From Burkholderiales bacterium (GTDB lineage Bacteria > Pseudomonadota > Gammaproteobacteria > Burkholderiales > Burkholderiaceae_C), in assembly GCA_026400275.1 (NCBI GenBank), contig JAPLPK010000024.1, positions 1 to 57,770 of the forward strand: a stretch of DNA of 57,770 bases, given 5' to 3'. Both the position numbers and the translations under genes were made by a program. The notes beneath the pieces were generated by a model. That model searched no databases. It was not told where the DNA came from and saw only the letters and a list, made by a program, of their open reading frames with translations. This document shows, in pieces, positions 50,725-57,770 of this stretch (its first letter is position 1; each line of letters opens with the position of its first letter).

Positions 50725-51528
50725 TCAAGCTAGCAGTTTGCGCGACGCCTCCAGCGCCAGGCGCGACCACGCCACATCGCCCAGCTGTGCCACCCGCAGC
50801 TGTTGCGGCACCTCTACGCTGATCGGCAGGTCTGCCGGCAGCGCATGGAACAGGCTGGCCAGGTCGATACCGCCTTCGCCGGGCAGCAGGCGTTCGCAGC
50901 GCGCGGTGTGAATCATTTGCTCTACCGTGAAGTCTTTGCCGGCGGGCGCATCGCAGATTTGCGCGTAGTGCAGCAGTTCGCGTGGCAGGGCGCGCACGTC
51001 GTCCAGCGTGGTGTGGGAGCGGGCGAAATGCAGCGCATCGACCAGGATGCCGGCATTCGCCGGGCTGCCGGCGGCGCGCACGGTGCGCAGCGCGGCCTGG
51101 GCGTCGGGCACGGCGGTCCAGGGCATGAATTCCAGGTCGGCTGTCATGCCGTAAGGCTGCATGAAGGCGCAGAGCCGGGCGTAGCTGTCGGCCAGGCGCG
51201 GCAGGTCCAGGTCGTCACCGGCCACCAGCACGGCTTTGGCCTGCAGGGCGGCGCCGGCTTCCAGCAGTGGGCGGTGCGCCTGCGGGTCGAAGTCGGCGCC
51301 GAGGCGGATGATTTCAATGTCGAACACACCCACGCCGGTATCGCGCTGCACCGCCAGGGTCTCGCGCAGCATGGCGGCATCGCCCAGCAAGACCTGGTGC
51401 GGCGCGCCGGGCATATTGGGCTGCAGCCGCATGCCTACATGGCGGTAGCCCAGCTGTGCGGCGGCGGCCAGCATCTGCGGCGGCGTGAGGCCAGAGGCAG
51501 TGAGGTAGGCCAGGGAATAGGTGCGCAT
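50725..51528 (-). CDS. TIM-barrel sugar phosphate isomerase/epimerase family protein
   Basis: A 267-residue protein of the xylose-isomerase-like AP endonuclease 2 superfamily. Likely metal ligands are Glu in ADLEFMPW, Asp in GILVDALHFARS, His in the following strand region and Glu in PISVEVPQ. The family includes isomerases, epimerases and 3-dehydroshikimate dehydratases (AsbF/QuiC-type). Next to a shikimate dehydrogenase paralogue and two dehydrogenating flavoproteins, a dehydratase role is attractive but unproven. It lies 13 bp after the NIPSNAP gene. Confidence 0.85.
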   Translation of the reverse strand: MRTYSLAYLTASGLTPPQMLAAAAQLGYRHVGMRLQPNMPGAPHQVLLGDAAMLRETLAVQRDTGVGVFDIEIIRLGADFDPQAHRPLLEAGAALQAKAVLVAGDDLDLPRLADSYARLCAFMQPYGMTADLEFMPWTAVPDAQAALRTVRAAGSPANAGILVDALHFARSHTTLDDVRALPRELLHYAQICDAPAGKDFTVEQMIHTARCERLLPGEGGIDLASLFHALPADLPISVEVPQQLRVAQLGDVAWSRLALEASRKLLA

Positions 51529-51541
51529 CGCCGTCCCCGCT

Positions 51542-52168
51542 TTACTTAAGCGGCGATACCGCCGTGGGCATCGCGATGGTGGAGAACATGTTGGTCGTCA
51601 GGTGCGCCGGCCCGCCCTTGGGTGGCCAGATGCCTTGGGCCACCGCGTCGGCGCGGGCCTTGCTGCGTGCGTCCAGCGTGGGGTAGGCCCAGATGTTGGT
51701 GAAGCGCAGCGGGCCGTCCAGCGCAACCATGGCCACCACGCAGGGCGACAGTGTTTCGCGTGGCGGCACGTACTGTTCCCACAGGTCAATCGTGGCCTGC
51801 ACGCCACCGGTCTTGATGCCGTAGGTGCGGATCTCGTAGACCGGGCCGCTGATGCCAGATTCTGCAGACGGGCGCACCGGCTTCATCCACGGAAAGCCGT
51901 GGTAGCTGTGCTGCTCCAGGCTTTGGAAGATGCTGCCGCAGCCAAACGGGTCGGCGCTTTTTTGCGTGCGCTCGCGCTCGGCCTGCAGCGCGCCTAGGTC
52001 GGCAAAGCCGCGCAGCACGATCATCTGGTTCAGCTGGCCGATGTCGGTAAACCAGCAGCCCAGCAGCTCACCGCCTGCATCGGGCGCGGTGGTGTAGGCC
52101 TGCACGTTGGTGGCGGCGTGCCCGGCGGTGCCAAAGGGCAGGGTCATGGTGGCGAGTTCGTAGTACAT
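51542..52168 (-). CDS. NIPSNAP family protein
   Basis: A 208-residue protein with two ferredoxin-like (dimeric alpha/beta barrel) halves: MYYELATMTLPFG...FTDIGQLNQMIVLRGFADL and VYEIRTYGIKTGGVQATIDLWEQYVPPR, typical of NIPSNAP. Function of bacterial members is unknown, though they are frequent in catabolic clusters. It lies between a flavoprotein and the TIM-barrel gene on the same strand, so it is part of the IclR-linked cluster. Confidence 0.87.
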   Translation of the reverse strand: MYYELATMTLPFGTAGHAATNVQAYTTAPDAGGELLGCWFTDIGQLNQMIVLRGFADLGALQAERERTQKSADPFGCGSIFQSLEQHSYHGFPWMKPVRPSAESGISGPVYEIRTYGIKTGGVQATIDLWEQYVPPRETLSPCVVAMVALDGPLRFTNIWAYPTLDARSKARADAVAQGIWPPKGGPAHLTTNMFSTIAMPTAVSPLK

Positions 52169-52179
52169 GGAGATTCCTT

Positions 52180-52225
52180 TTGCTATTGAATTAAGAGCTG
52201 CTTGCGCAGGTGTTGCTTGCGCTGG
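52180..52225 (-). repeat. dispersed intergenic double palindrome, copy after flavoprotein gene
   Basis: On the minus strand it reads CAGCGCAAGCAACACCTGCG, then AAGCAGCT and AATAGC. It is a diverged copy of the family and fills the 68-bp gap between the first flavoprotein gene and the NIPSNAP gene. Confidence 0.6.
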
Positions 52226-52236
52226 AGGTCGATTTC

Positions 52237-53922
52237 TTATAAATGCACGCCAGCTGCGTGGTGCGCGGCTATGAAGCCAAACGTCATCGCCGGCCCCAGG
52301 GTGATGCCGCCGCTGGGGTAGCTGCCGCCCATCACGCTGTGCATGTCGTTGCCACCGGCGTACAGGCCGGGAATGGGATAGCCGCGCGCATCCAGCACCT
52401 GGGCGCTGGCGTTGGTGCGCAGGCCGGCGAAGGTGCCCAGGCTGCCGGGGACGATCTTCACCGCGTAGAACGGCGCTTGGGTGAGCGGCGCCATGCAGGG
52501 GTTGGCCAGGCCGGCACCGGCATCGCCCTGCACGCGGTTGTAGGGGGTCTCGCCCTTGGCGAAGTCGGCGTCACGGCCTTCCAGTGCTTGCTGGTTGTAG
52601 CGCTGCACCGTGGCCTGCAAGTTCGCAGCGTCGATGCCGCAGGCCAGCGCCAGATCAGCCAGGGTGTTGCCGCGTTGCAGGTAGCCGCTGCGCAGCATGG
52701 CGCCCATGGGCATGGGGGCGGGTTTGACTGCGCCCAGCCCGTAGTGGCGGATGAAGGCGTGGTCGCAGACCAGCCAGGCCTGCACCGGCTGGCCGCTAGG
52801 TGCGGTCGCCAGCATGCCGCGCACAAAGTCGAAATACGAATCCGCCTCGTTGGTGAAGCGCCGGCCATTCGCTGTTACCGCGATCAGGCCCGGCTTGGCG
52901 CGCTCCACCAGGTGCGGGAAATGCGCGAAGCTGCCGTGCGCCTGCGGCACCAGCGACACGGGGGCCAGCGCAGCGGCCTGCACCGCGTCACGCGCCACCT
53001 GGCCGCCGGCCGACTCGCCCAGGCGCAGGCCGTCGCCGGTGTTGCCGCGCGATGCGGCCGACCAATGTTCATGGTCCAGCAGATCTTGCTTGCGCACCGC
53101 GTCATGCGGAAAGCCGCCACAGGCCAGTACCACGCCGCAGCGCGCGCGGATTTCCGTGCCGTTGACCACCGCGCCGAGCACGCAGCCGTGTTCGACCAGC
53201 AGGCGCTGCGCGGGGCTGCTGGTGCGAATCTGCACGCCCTTGGCAAAGGCCGAAGCGGCCAGGCCGGCGACCAGCGCATTGCCGTTCACCAGCCGCATGC
53301 CGCGCCGGTAGCGCAGCAGATCGGCACAGTGGCGCAGCACCCTGTGGCTCACATACCAGAGCGACGCAGGCTTGCGCATGGCGTTGAAGAAATGCCGCAG
53401 CTCTGCACCGGATGCAATGCCCATGCCCCACAGCGTGGTCTCGGCTAGCGGCGGCTTCAGCTGCTGGATGCGCGCGCCCAGGCGGCGGCCATCAAACGGC
53501 GCGGCGCAGATCGACCGGCCACCCTTGGCCGCAAACGGGTTGCGTCCGTGGAAGTCGGGCACGCCGTTGCCGTCGATGAACTGCAGGGCGGTGTGGCTGC
53601 GGAAGAACTCCACCATGCGCGGCCCCTGCTGCAAGAACGCCTGGAGCCGCGCCGCGTCGAATTGCGCGCCCAGCTCCTGCTGCAGATACGCCGTGGGTTG
53701 GGCGATGTCCTCAACGATGCCGGCCTCAGTTGCCAGCGGGTTGCGCGGAATCCACATCCAGCCGCCCGACCAGGCGGTGGTGCCGCCGTACTGAGCTTCC
53801 TTTTCCACCACCAACACCTTCAAGCCCAGATGGGCAGCCGTGACGGCGGCGGACAAACCGCCAGCGCCGGAGCCGATCACCAAAAGGTCGCAGGAAGAAG
53901 CTGGAGCTTGCATTTCAATCAT
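52237..53922 (-). CDS. KstD-like FAD-dependent dehydrogenase
   Basis: A 561-residue flavoprotein of the 3-ketosteroid delta1-dehydrogenase / fumarate reductase group. The FAD motif LLVIGSGAGGLSAAV is near residue 14, GGTTAWSGGWMWIPRN follows, and the C-terminal active-site block GNDMHSVMGGSYPSGGITLG contains the Tyr and Gly used for substrate enolisation and hydride transfer in KstD enzymes. Such enzymes insert a C=C bond next to a ketone in a ring. A second paralogue is at 55797-57512, so two successive desaturations are possible. Confidence 0.88.
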   Translation of the reverse strand: MIEMQAPASSCDLLVIGSGAGGLSAAVTAAHLGLKVLVVEKEAQYGGTTAWSGGWMWIPRNPLATEAGIVEDIAQPTAYLQQELGAQFDAARLQAFLQQGPRMVEFFRSHTALQFIDGNGVPDFHGRNPFAAKGGRSICAAPFDGRRLGARIQQLKPPLAETTLWGMGIASGAELRHFFNAMRKPASLWYVSHRVLRHCADLLRYRRGMRLVNGNALVAGLAASAFAKGVQIRTSSPAQRLLVEHGCVLGAVVNGTEIRARCGVVLACGGFPHDAVRKQDLLDHEHWSAASRGNTGDGLRLGESAGGQVARDAVQAAALAPVSLVPQAHGSFAHFPHLVERAKPGLIAVTANGRRFTNEADSYFDFVRGMLATAPSGQPVQAWLVCDHAFIRHYGLGAVKPAPMPMGAMLRSGYLQRGNTLADLALACGIDAANLQATVQRYNQQALEGRDADFAKGETPYNRVQGDAGAGLANPCMAPLTQAPFYAVKIVPGSLGTFAGLRTNASAQVLDARGYPIPGLYAGGNDMHSVMGGSYPSGGITLGPAMTFGFIAAHHAAGVHL

Positions 53923-53959
53923 CTGCCTGCCTGATTACGTGCCTGTCTGTCCACCAGAA

Positions 53960-54053
53960 CACCGCAGAGCCGGCTTTGCCGGGCTGCTGGTGTTGCCCCC
54001 TGCAAGGGGGGTGGAGGCCACACGAAGTGGGCAAGCCTGGGGGTGTTTCATAT
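53960..54053. repeat. GC-rich intergenic hairpin element
   Basis: The gap contains GCCGGCTTTGCCGGGC and CCCCC-TGCAA-GGGGG hairpins followed by GGAGGCCACACGAAGTGGGC and AAGCCTGGGGGTGTTTCA. This layout resembles an intergenic element common in Comamonadaceae genomes. It lies between the IclR gene and the first flavoprotein gene and may separate their transcripts. Confidence 0.55.
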
Positions 54054-54875
54054 TTACGCCGCGTAGATTTTCTTTAGACCCGCCGTGGCGTTGGCACGCG
54101 GCTGGTTGAAGAAAGGCGATGCGCCGCTGGCGGCGGCCAGCTGGGCAGCCAGCGACACCAGGTCGGCGCCCAGGGCCTGCATGCGTTCCAGCGTGAAGCG
54201 GGCCGACGGGCCGGCGATGCTGATGGTGCCCAAGGCGGGCTGGCCGTTCAGGCGCACGGGCGCGGCCATGGCGTTCAGGCCGGGGGTGTAGGTTTCCAGC
54301 GTCAGGCTGTAGCCGCGTTCGCGTGTGGCGTGTACCTGGGCCATGACTTCCTGCAAGGTTTTCGGGGCGTTGGGGCCGAATTCTTCCACCGGGCCCACGC
54401 CCTGCTGGGCCACCAGGGCCAGTGCCGCGTCGTCTTCCATGGTGGACAGCCAGGCCAGGCCGGAGGACGAGCAGGAGATGCGTGCATCGCTGCCCATGTC
54501 GGGGTCGTAGCGCAGGCCTTGGCGGGCGCCCTGGGCACGCGCCACCCAGGTCAGGCGGTTGCCGTCCACCACGGCCAGGCGCACCAGCTCGCCAGAGATT
54601 TCGGCCAGGCGGTCCAGCAGCGGCTGGGCAATATCAACGATACCGGTGTGGCTCAAGAAGCTCAGGCCCATGGACACCAGCTTGGTGGTCAGCAGGTAGT
54701 CGCCGTGGTCGCGGGTTTGCCGCACATAGCCGCAACGCACCAGGTCGGCCAGCAGGCGGTGTACCGCGCTGCGCGGGATGTCGAGCTGGTCGGCTATGGC
54801 CGCCAGCTCCAGCCCGGCGCCGTGCTGGGACAGCAGCTCCAGGATGCCTAGGGTTCTCTCTAAAACGCCATTCAT
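54054..54875 (-). CDS. IclR family transcriptional regulator
   Basis: A 273-residue regulator. The N-terminal HTH is LELAAIADQLDIPRSAVHRLLADLV. The C-terminal ligand domain has the family layout (LAWLSTMEDDAALALVAQQG, GYSLTLETYTPGLNAMAAPV, ALGTISIAGPSARF). IclR proteins often control aromatic and alicyclic acid catabolism. It faces the divergent shikimate dehydrogenase paralogue across 125 bp containing dyad sites and thus probably controls both flanks of the cluster. Confidence 0.93.
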   Translation of the reverse strand: MNGVLERTLGILELLSQHGAGLELAAIADQLDIPRSAVHRLLADLVRCGYVRQTRDHGDYLLTTKLVSMGLSFLSHTGIVDIAQPLLDRLAEISGELVRLAVVDGNRLTWVARAQGARQGLRYDPDMGSDARISCSSSGLAWLSTMEDDAALALVAQQGVGPVEEFGPNAPKTLQEVMAQVHATRERGYSLTLETYTPGLNAMAAPVRLNGQPALGTISIAGPSARFTLERMQALGADLVSLAAQLAAASGASPFFNQPRANATAGLKKIYAA

Positions 54876-54928
54876 GCAGCGTGCTCCGTCGGTTCAATAA
54901 GGCGTGATCTTATCAAAATCAGAACTAA

Positions 54929-54950
54929 ATTCAAAAGTTGAATAGTATTC
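54929..54950. promoter_or_regulatory. candidate IclR operator
   Basis: ATTCAA-AAG-TTGAAT (54929-54943) is a perfect 15-bp inverted repeat, overlapped by GAAT-AGT-ATTC (54940-54950). Both lie in the middle of the divergent gap of the IclR gene. IclR-type sites are commonly such AT-rich 15-bp dyads. Confidence 0.6.
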
Positions 54951-55000
54951 CACTTTTATTTATGATCGCTGCATTGACCAGAACAACGGAGCACTTCAGC

Positions 55001-55795
55001 ATGTCAGAACCTTTGAGCGGCGCCACCCGTGTGCATTTCATTGTGGGCGACCCGATCGCGCAGGTGAAGTCACCCGCCGGCGTCAGCCAGGCCTTCCACG
55101 ACCGGGGCCACAACGCCTATGTGATGCCGGCCCATGTGGCACCGGCTCAGTTGGCCGCCTGGCTGGATGGCGTGTCGCTGGCGCAGAACGTGGACGGCGT
55201 CATCGTCACCGTGCCGCACAAGTTCGCCTGCTATGGGCTGTGCGCCACCACGTCAGAGCGTGCCGCCTTCCTGCACACCGTCAACACCATGCGCCGCAAC
55301 CCCGACGGCAGCTGGCATGGCGATATGTTCGACGGCCTGGGTTTTGTGTCTGCCATGCAGGACAACGGCTGTCAGCCCGCCGGCAAGAAAGCCCTGCTGG
55401 TCGGCGCCGGTGGTGCGGGCTCGGCCATTGCCCATGCCCTGGTGGTGGCAGGCGTGCGCAGCCTGGCCATCTTCGACCCGGACGCGGCCCGCCGCAGCAC
55501 CCTGGTGGACCGCCTGGCCAGCCTGGGCAAATGCCCGGTCACGCACGGATCGGCCGACCCCACGGGGTATGACATCGTGCTCAACGCCAGCCCGGTGGGC
55601 ATGCAGGCCAGCGACCTGATTCCGGTGGACGCCGGCAAGCTGCAAGCCAGCATGTTCGTAGGCTGCGTAATCACCGCGCCGGCCATCACGCCGCTGATCG
55701 CCGCCGCCCGCGCCCAGGGCTGCCAGACCATGACCGGCGCCCACATGTTTGGCCGCGTGCGCGACCTGATGGTGGACTTCCTCTTGGAGCAATAG
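55001..55795 (+). CDS. shikimate/quinate dehydrogenase family protein (AroE paralogue)
   Basis: A 264-residue NAD(P)-dependent enzyme. The catalytic Lys is in VTVPHKFA and the paired Asp in GDMFDGLG. The nucleotide motif is LLVGAGGAGSAIAHAL. At the position of the shikimate-carboxylate Ser of AroE (HSxSP) the sequence is QVKSP, with Val22 in its place, and the C-terminal Gln of AroE is replaced in TGAHMFG by His. The enzyme is therefore unlikely to be the biosynthetic AroE and may act on a related cyclic hydroxy acid. ATG 55001 follows CGGAGCAC; an earlier ATG at 54938 lies in the operator region. Confidence 0.9.
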   Translation: MSEPLSGATRVHFIVGDPIAQVKSPAGVSQAFHDRGHNAYVMPAHVAPAQLAAWLDGVSLAQNVDGVIVTVPHKFACYGLCATTSERAAFLHTVNTMRRNPDGSWHGDMFDGLGFVSAMQDNGCQPAGKKALLVGAGGAGSAIAHALVVAGVRSLAIFDPDAARRSTLVDRLASLGKCPVTHGSADPTGYDIVLNASPVGMQASDLIPVDAGKLQASMFVGCVITAPAITPLIAAARAQGCQTMTGAHMFGRVRDLMVDFLLEQ

Positions 55796-55796
55796 C

Positions 55797-57512
55797 ATGC
55801 AGCTTCTGCCATCCCTGGCGGCTTTGCCCGAATCCTCTGCCTTCGACCTGGTGGTCGTGGGGGCTGGCGGCGCGGGCATGGCGGCGGCTTTGTTTGCGGC
55901 GATTGCCGGGCAGAAGGTTTTGCTGGTTGAACGCACAGAGTACGTGGGCGGCACCACGGCCTGGTCGGGCGGCACCACCTGGATTCCGGGCACGCGGCAT
56001 GCGGCCAGCGTCAACCCGACCGACACGCTGGCAGATGCAAAGCGTTACCTCGACAACGCCATCGGCGCGCGCAGCCCAGCGGCATTGCGCCAGGCCTTTC
56101 TGGACCACGGCGCGCAGGCGGTGGAGTTGCTGGAAAGCCGCAGCGATGTGCACTACCGCGCCTACCCTAAGCACCCGGACTACATCTCCGACCTAGGCGG
56201 ATCGACGCTGAACGGCCGCGCGCTGGAGCCGCTGCCGTTCGATGGCCGCCTGCTGGGCGATCTGTTCGCTTTGGTACGCCCGCCCATCCCCGAATTCACC
56301 GTGCTCGGCGGCATGATGGTGGACCGCACCGACATCAACCACCTGCTGGCGCTGGGCAAGTCCTGCCGTTCATTCAAGCACGCCGCCAAGCTGCTGGCCC
56401 GCCATGCGCTGGACCGGCTACGCCACCCGCGCGGCACCCGGCTGGTGATGGGCAATGCCCTGGTCGGGCGGCTGCTGTATTCGCTGTCGCAGCACGCGAA
56501 CGTGACGCTGGCGCTGAACACCTCGGTGCGCCGCATCCACCGCGAGGCGCAGGGCATTACCGCAGTCACCCTGCTGCAAACCGGCCAGCACCGCACGGTG
56601 GGCGTGGGGGCTGGACTGGTGCTGGCCAGCGGGGGCTTTAACCGCAACGCCCAGCTGCGCGCCGACCTGCTGCCCGGCGTGCCGGCCGACTGGTGCCCGG
56701 CTGCGCCCGGCCACACCGGCGAGGCCCACGGCCTGGCCCAGCATGTGGGGGCCCACTATGGCCAAGGCGGCTTGAGCCCGGCCTTCTGGGCACCGGTGTC
56801 GAAGCGCCTGCGCGCAGACGGCAGCACGGCCGTGTTCCCGCATTTCATGATGGACCGCGCCAAACCCGGCATGCTGGCGGTGAACCAGGCAGGCCGGCGC
56901 TTCGTCAACGAAAGCACCTCGTACCACCTGTTCGGCCTGGCCATGCAGCAGCCCGGCAATCTGCCCGCCTATCTTGTCTGCGACGCCGAGGCTCTGCACG
57001 CATACGGCATCGGCATGGTGCGCCCCGGCGGCAAGGGGCTGGAGCCCTTCTTGGCCGACGGCTACCTGGCGCAGGCTGACACGCTGGATGCGTTGGCGCA
57101 CAAACTGGGCATTGATGCGCAAGGCCTGCAGGCCAGCGTGGCCCAGATCAACCGCTATGCCGATACGGGTGTGGACCCAGACTTCCAGCGCGGCAGCAGC
57201 GCTTATTCACAGAATATGGGCGACCCCGCTGCCGGCGGCAAGAACCCCAACCTGGGGCCGCTGCACCAGGCACCGTACTACGCCGTGCGTCTTTATCCCG
57301 GCGACATAGGCGCCGCCACCGGCTTCGCCACCGACGCCGACGCGCGCGTGCTGGGCGAAGACAACACCCCCATCCCCGGCCTGTATGCCGTGGGCAACGA
57401 CATGCAGTCCATCATGGGCGGCGTCTACACCGCGCCCGGCATCACGCTGGGCCCAGGCCTGGTGTTCGCCTACCTGGCGGTGCGCCATGCACAGTCTGTG
57501 AAATCTAAGTAA
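55797..57512 (+). CDS. KstD-like FAD-dependent dehydrogenase, second paralogue
   Basis: A 571-residue flavoprotein related to that at 52237. The FAD motif is LVVVGAGGAGMAAAL, followed by GGTTAWSGGTTWIPGT. The C-terminal block GNDMQSIMGGVYTAPGITLG retains the active-site Tyr. It starts 2 bp after the dehydrogenase gene, so the two are co-transcribed. A pathway in which the AroE paralogue makes a ketone and the flavoproteins desaturate the ring is plausible. Confidence 0.88.
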   Translation: MQLLPSLAALPESSAFDLVVVGAGGAGMAAALFAAIAGQKVLLVERTEYVGGTTAWSGGTTWIPGTRHAASVNPTDTLADAKRYLDNAIGARSPAALRQAFLDHGAQAVELLESRSDVHYRAYPKHPDYISDLGGSTLNGRALEPLPFDGRLLGDLFALVRPPIPEFTVLGGMMVDRTDINHLLALGKSCRSFKHAAKLLARHALDRLRHPRGTRLVMGNALVGRLLYSLSQHANVTLALNTSVRRIHREAQGITAVTLLQTGQHRTVGVGAGLVLASGGFNRNAQLRADLLPGVPADWCPAAPGHTGEAHGLAQHVGAHYGQGGLSPAFWAPVSKRLRADGSTAVFPHFMMDRAKPGMLAVNQAGRRFVNESTSYHLFGLAMQQPGNLPAYLVCDAEALHAYGIGMVRPGGKGLEPFLADGYLAQADTLDALAHKLGIDAQGLQASVAQINRYADTGVDPDFQRGSSAYSQNMGDPAAGGKNPNLGPLHQAPYYAVRLYPGDIGAATGFATDADARVLGEDNTPIPGLYAVGNDMQSIMGGVYTAPGITLGPGLVFAYLAVRHAQSVKSK

Positions 57513-57571
57513 AAAGTGGCTCTAGCGCAGGTAATACCTGCGCATGCAGCTATTAACTTCATAGTAAATAA
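57511..57571 (+). repeat. dispersed intergenic double palindrome, copy upstream of second BON gene
   Basis: The first hairpin is perfect: GCGCAGGT-AAT-ACCTGCGC (57525-57543). The second is GCAGCTATTAACTTCATAGT. It is followed directly by the duplicated BON leader. Confidence 0.85.
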
Positions 57572-57710
57572 CTGCCTAGGGTTTCACCCTAGATTGCAGT
57601 TGAAATCTGCCTGCCGGGTTCCGCAACACGGGGTTGGCGCTGTCTTGGGAAGATCACCCCATCGACAACAAACCGCACCGGTTACGGTGCAAACCCAAAA
57701 GGAACCTCAC
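57572..57710 (+). promoter_or_regulatory. structured leader of the second BON gene
   Basis: Hairpins CTAGGG-TTTCA-CCCTAG (57576-57592) and GCACCG-GTTA-CGGTGC are present. The stretch shares TTGCAGTTGAAATCTG and TTGGGAAGATCACC with the leader at 47745-47886. AAAGGAA precedes the start codon. Confidence 0.65.
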
Positions 57711-57770
57711 CATGACACGCACTTTCAACCGCATCGCCGCTTCCGCCCTGTTCGCCCTGACCGCTGGCGC
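57711..57770 (+). CDS. BON-domain protein paralogue, cut by window end
   Basis: Only 20 codons are visible: a signal peptide MTRTFNRIAASALFALTAG, nearly the same as that of the intact BON gene at 47887. With the duplicated leader this is clearly a paralogue. Whether it is complete cannot be seen. Confidence 0.85.

Noticed and set aside
1-57770. tRNA, rRNA, CRISPR array, insertion sequence or prophage
   Set aside because: No cloverleaf, rRNA block, regularly spaced repeat array or transposase/integrase frame was recognised on reading either strand.

Overview
The window looks like chromosomal DNA from a high-GC betaproteobacterium, most likely of the family Comamonadaceae. Three things point that way: the sdhCDAB-sdhE-gltA block followed by a GntR gene, mdh and acnB; the aminotransferase-hom-thrC order; and a short dispersed intergenic palindrome of the kind common in that family. 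This is judged by eye, not by a database search. No rRNA, tRNA, CRISPR array, transposase or phage gene was seen.

Region 1 (1-11300) is a TCA-cycle block. On the minus strand lie sdhC, sdhD, sdhA, sdhB, sdhE and gltA (cut by the window start). A GntR/HutC regulator follows. Divergently on the plus strand run mdh, a CitE-like CoA-ester lyase, a small exported protein and acnB. Region 2 (11589-24011) is mostly housekeeping: an OmpA-type lipoprotein, an ABM-domain protein, a PIN-PhoH ATPase, a Bcp peroxiredoxin, an Mth938-like protein, aminotransferase-hom-thrC, mobB-moeA-moaD, a PhnA-like zinc ribbon protein and a Na/Pi cotransporter.

Region 3 (24173-45171) is the centre of interest: a compact island of about 21 kb for PQQ-dependent periplasmic alcohol oxidation. 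It holds pqqABCDE (minus; pqqA is only 24 codons), a two-component system, an aldehyde dehydrogenase with its DUF779 partner, an ABC system of the PQQ-associated type, a NosR/NirI-like membrane iron-sulfur flavoprotein with its own ApbE flavin transferase, and a quinoprotein alcohol dehydrogenase. The dehydrogenase carries the extra aspartate (WDFD) typical of lanthanide-dependent enzymes. Two cytochromes c, a MoxJ-type binding protein, a beta-propeller protein and an AcoR-like sigma-54 activator complete it. I find three good -24/-12 (sigma-54) promoters, in front of the binding-protein operon, the dehydrogenase and the PedF-like cytochrome. The island therefore looks like one regulon: alcohol to aldehyde in the periplasm with PQQ, electrons to cytochromes c and perhaps the NosR-like protein, aldehyde to acid in the cytoplasm.

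Region 4 (45172-57770) is accessory and shows rearrangement. A BON-domain gene occurs whole at 47887-48195, as a 68-bp 3' remnant at 45311-45378 next to a truncated VOC gene, and again at the right edge (57711 onward) with the same upstream leader. Between these repeats sit two modules: SnoaL-like protein, cysteine hydrolase and GlxA-type regulator; then an exported thioredoxin-like protein, a beta-CASP nuclease and an unassigned IclR-controlled cluster. That cluster contains two KstD-like flavoproteins, a shikimate dehydrogenase paralogue with altered substrate residues, a TIM-barrel isomerase/dehydratase and a NIPSNAP protein. It is a plausible undescribed pathway for oxidising or aromatising an alicyclic acid.
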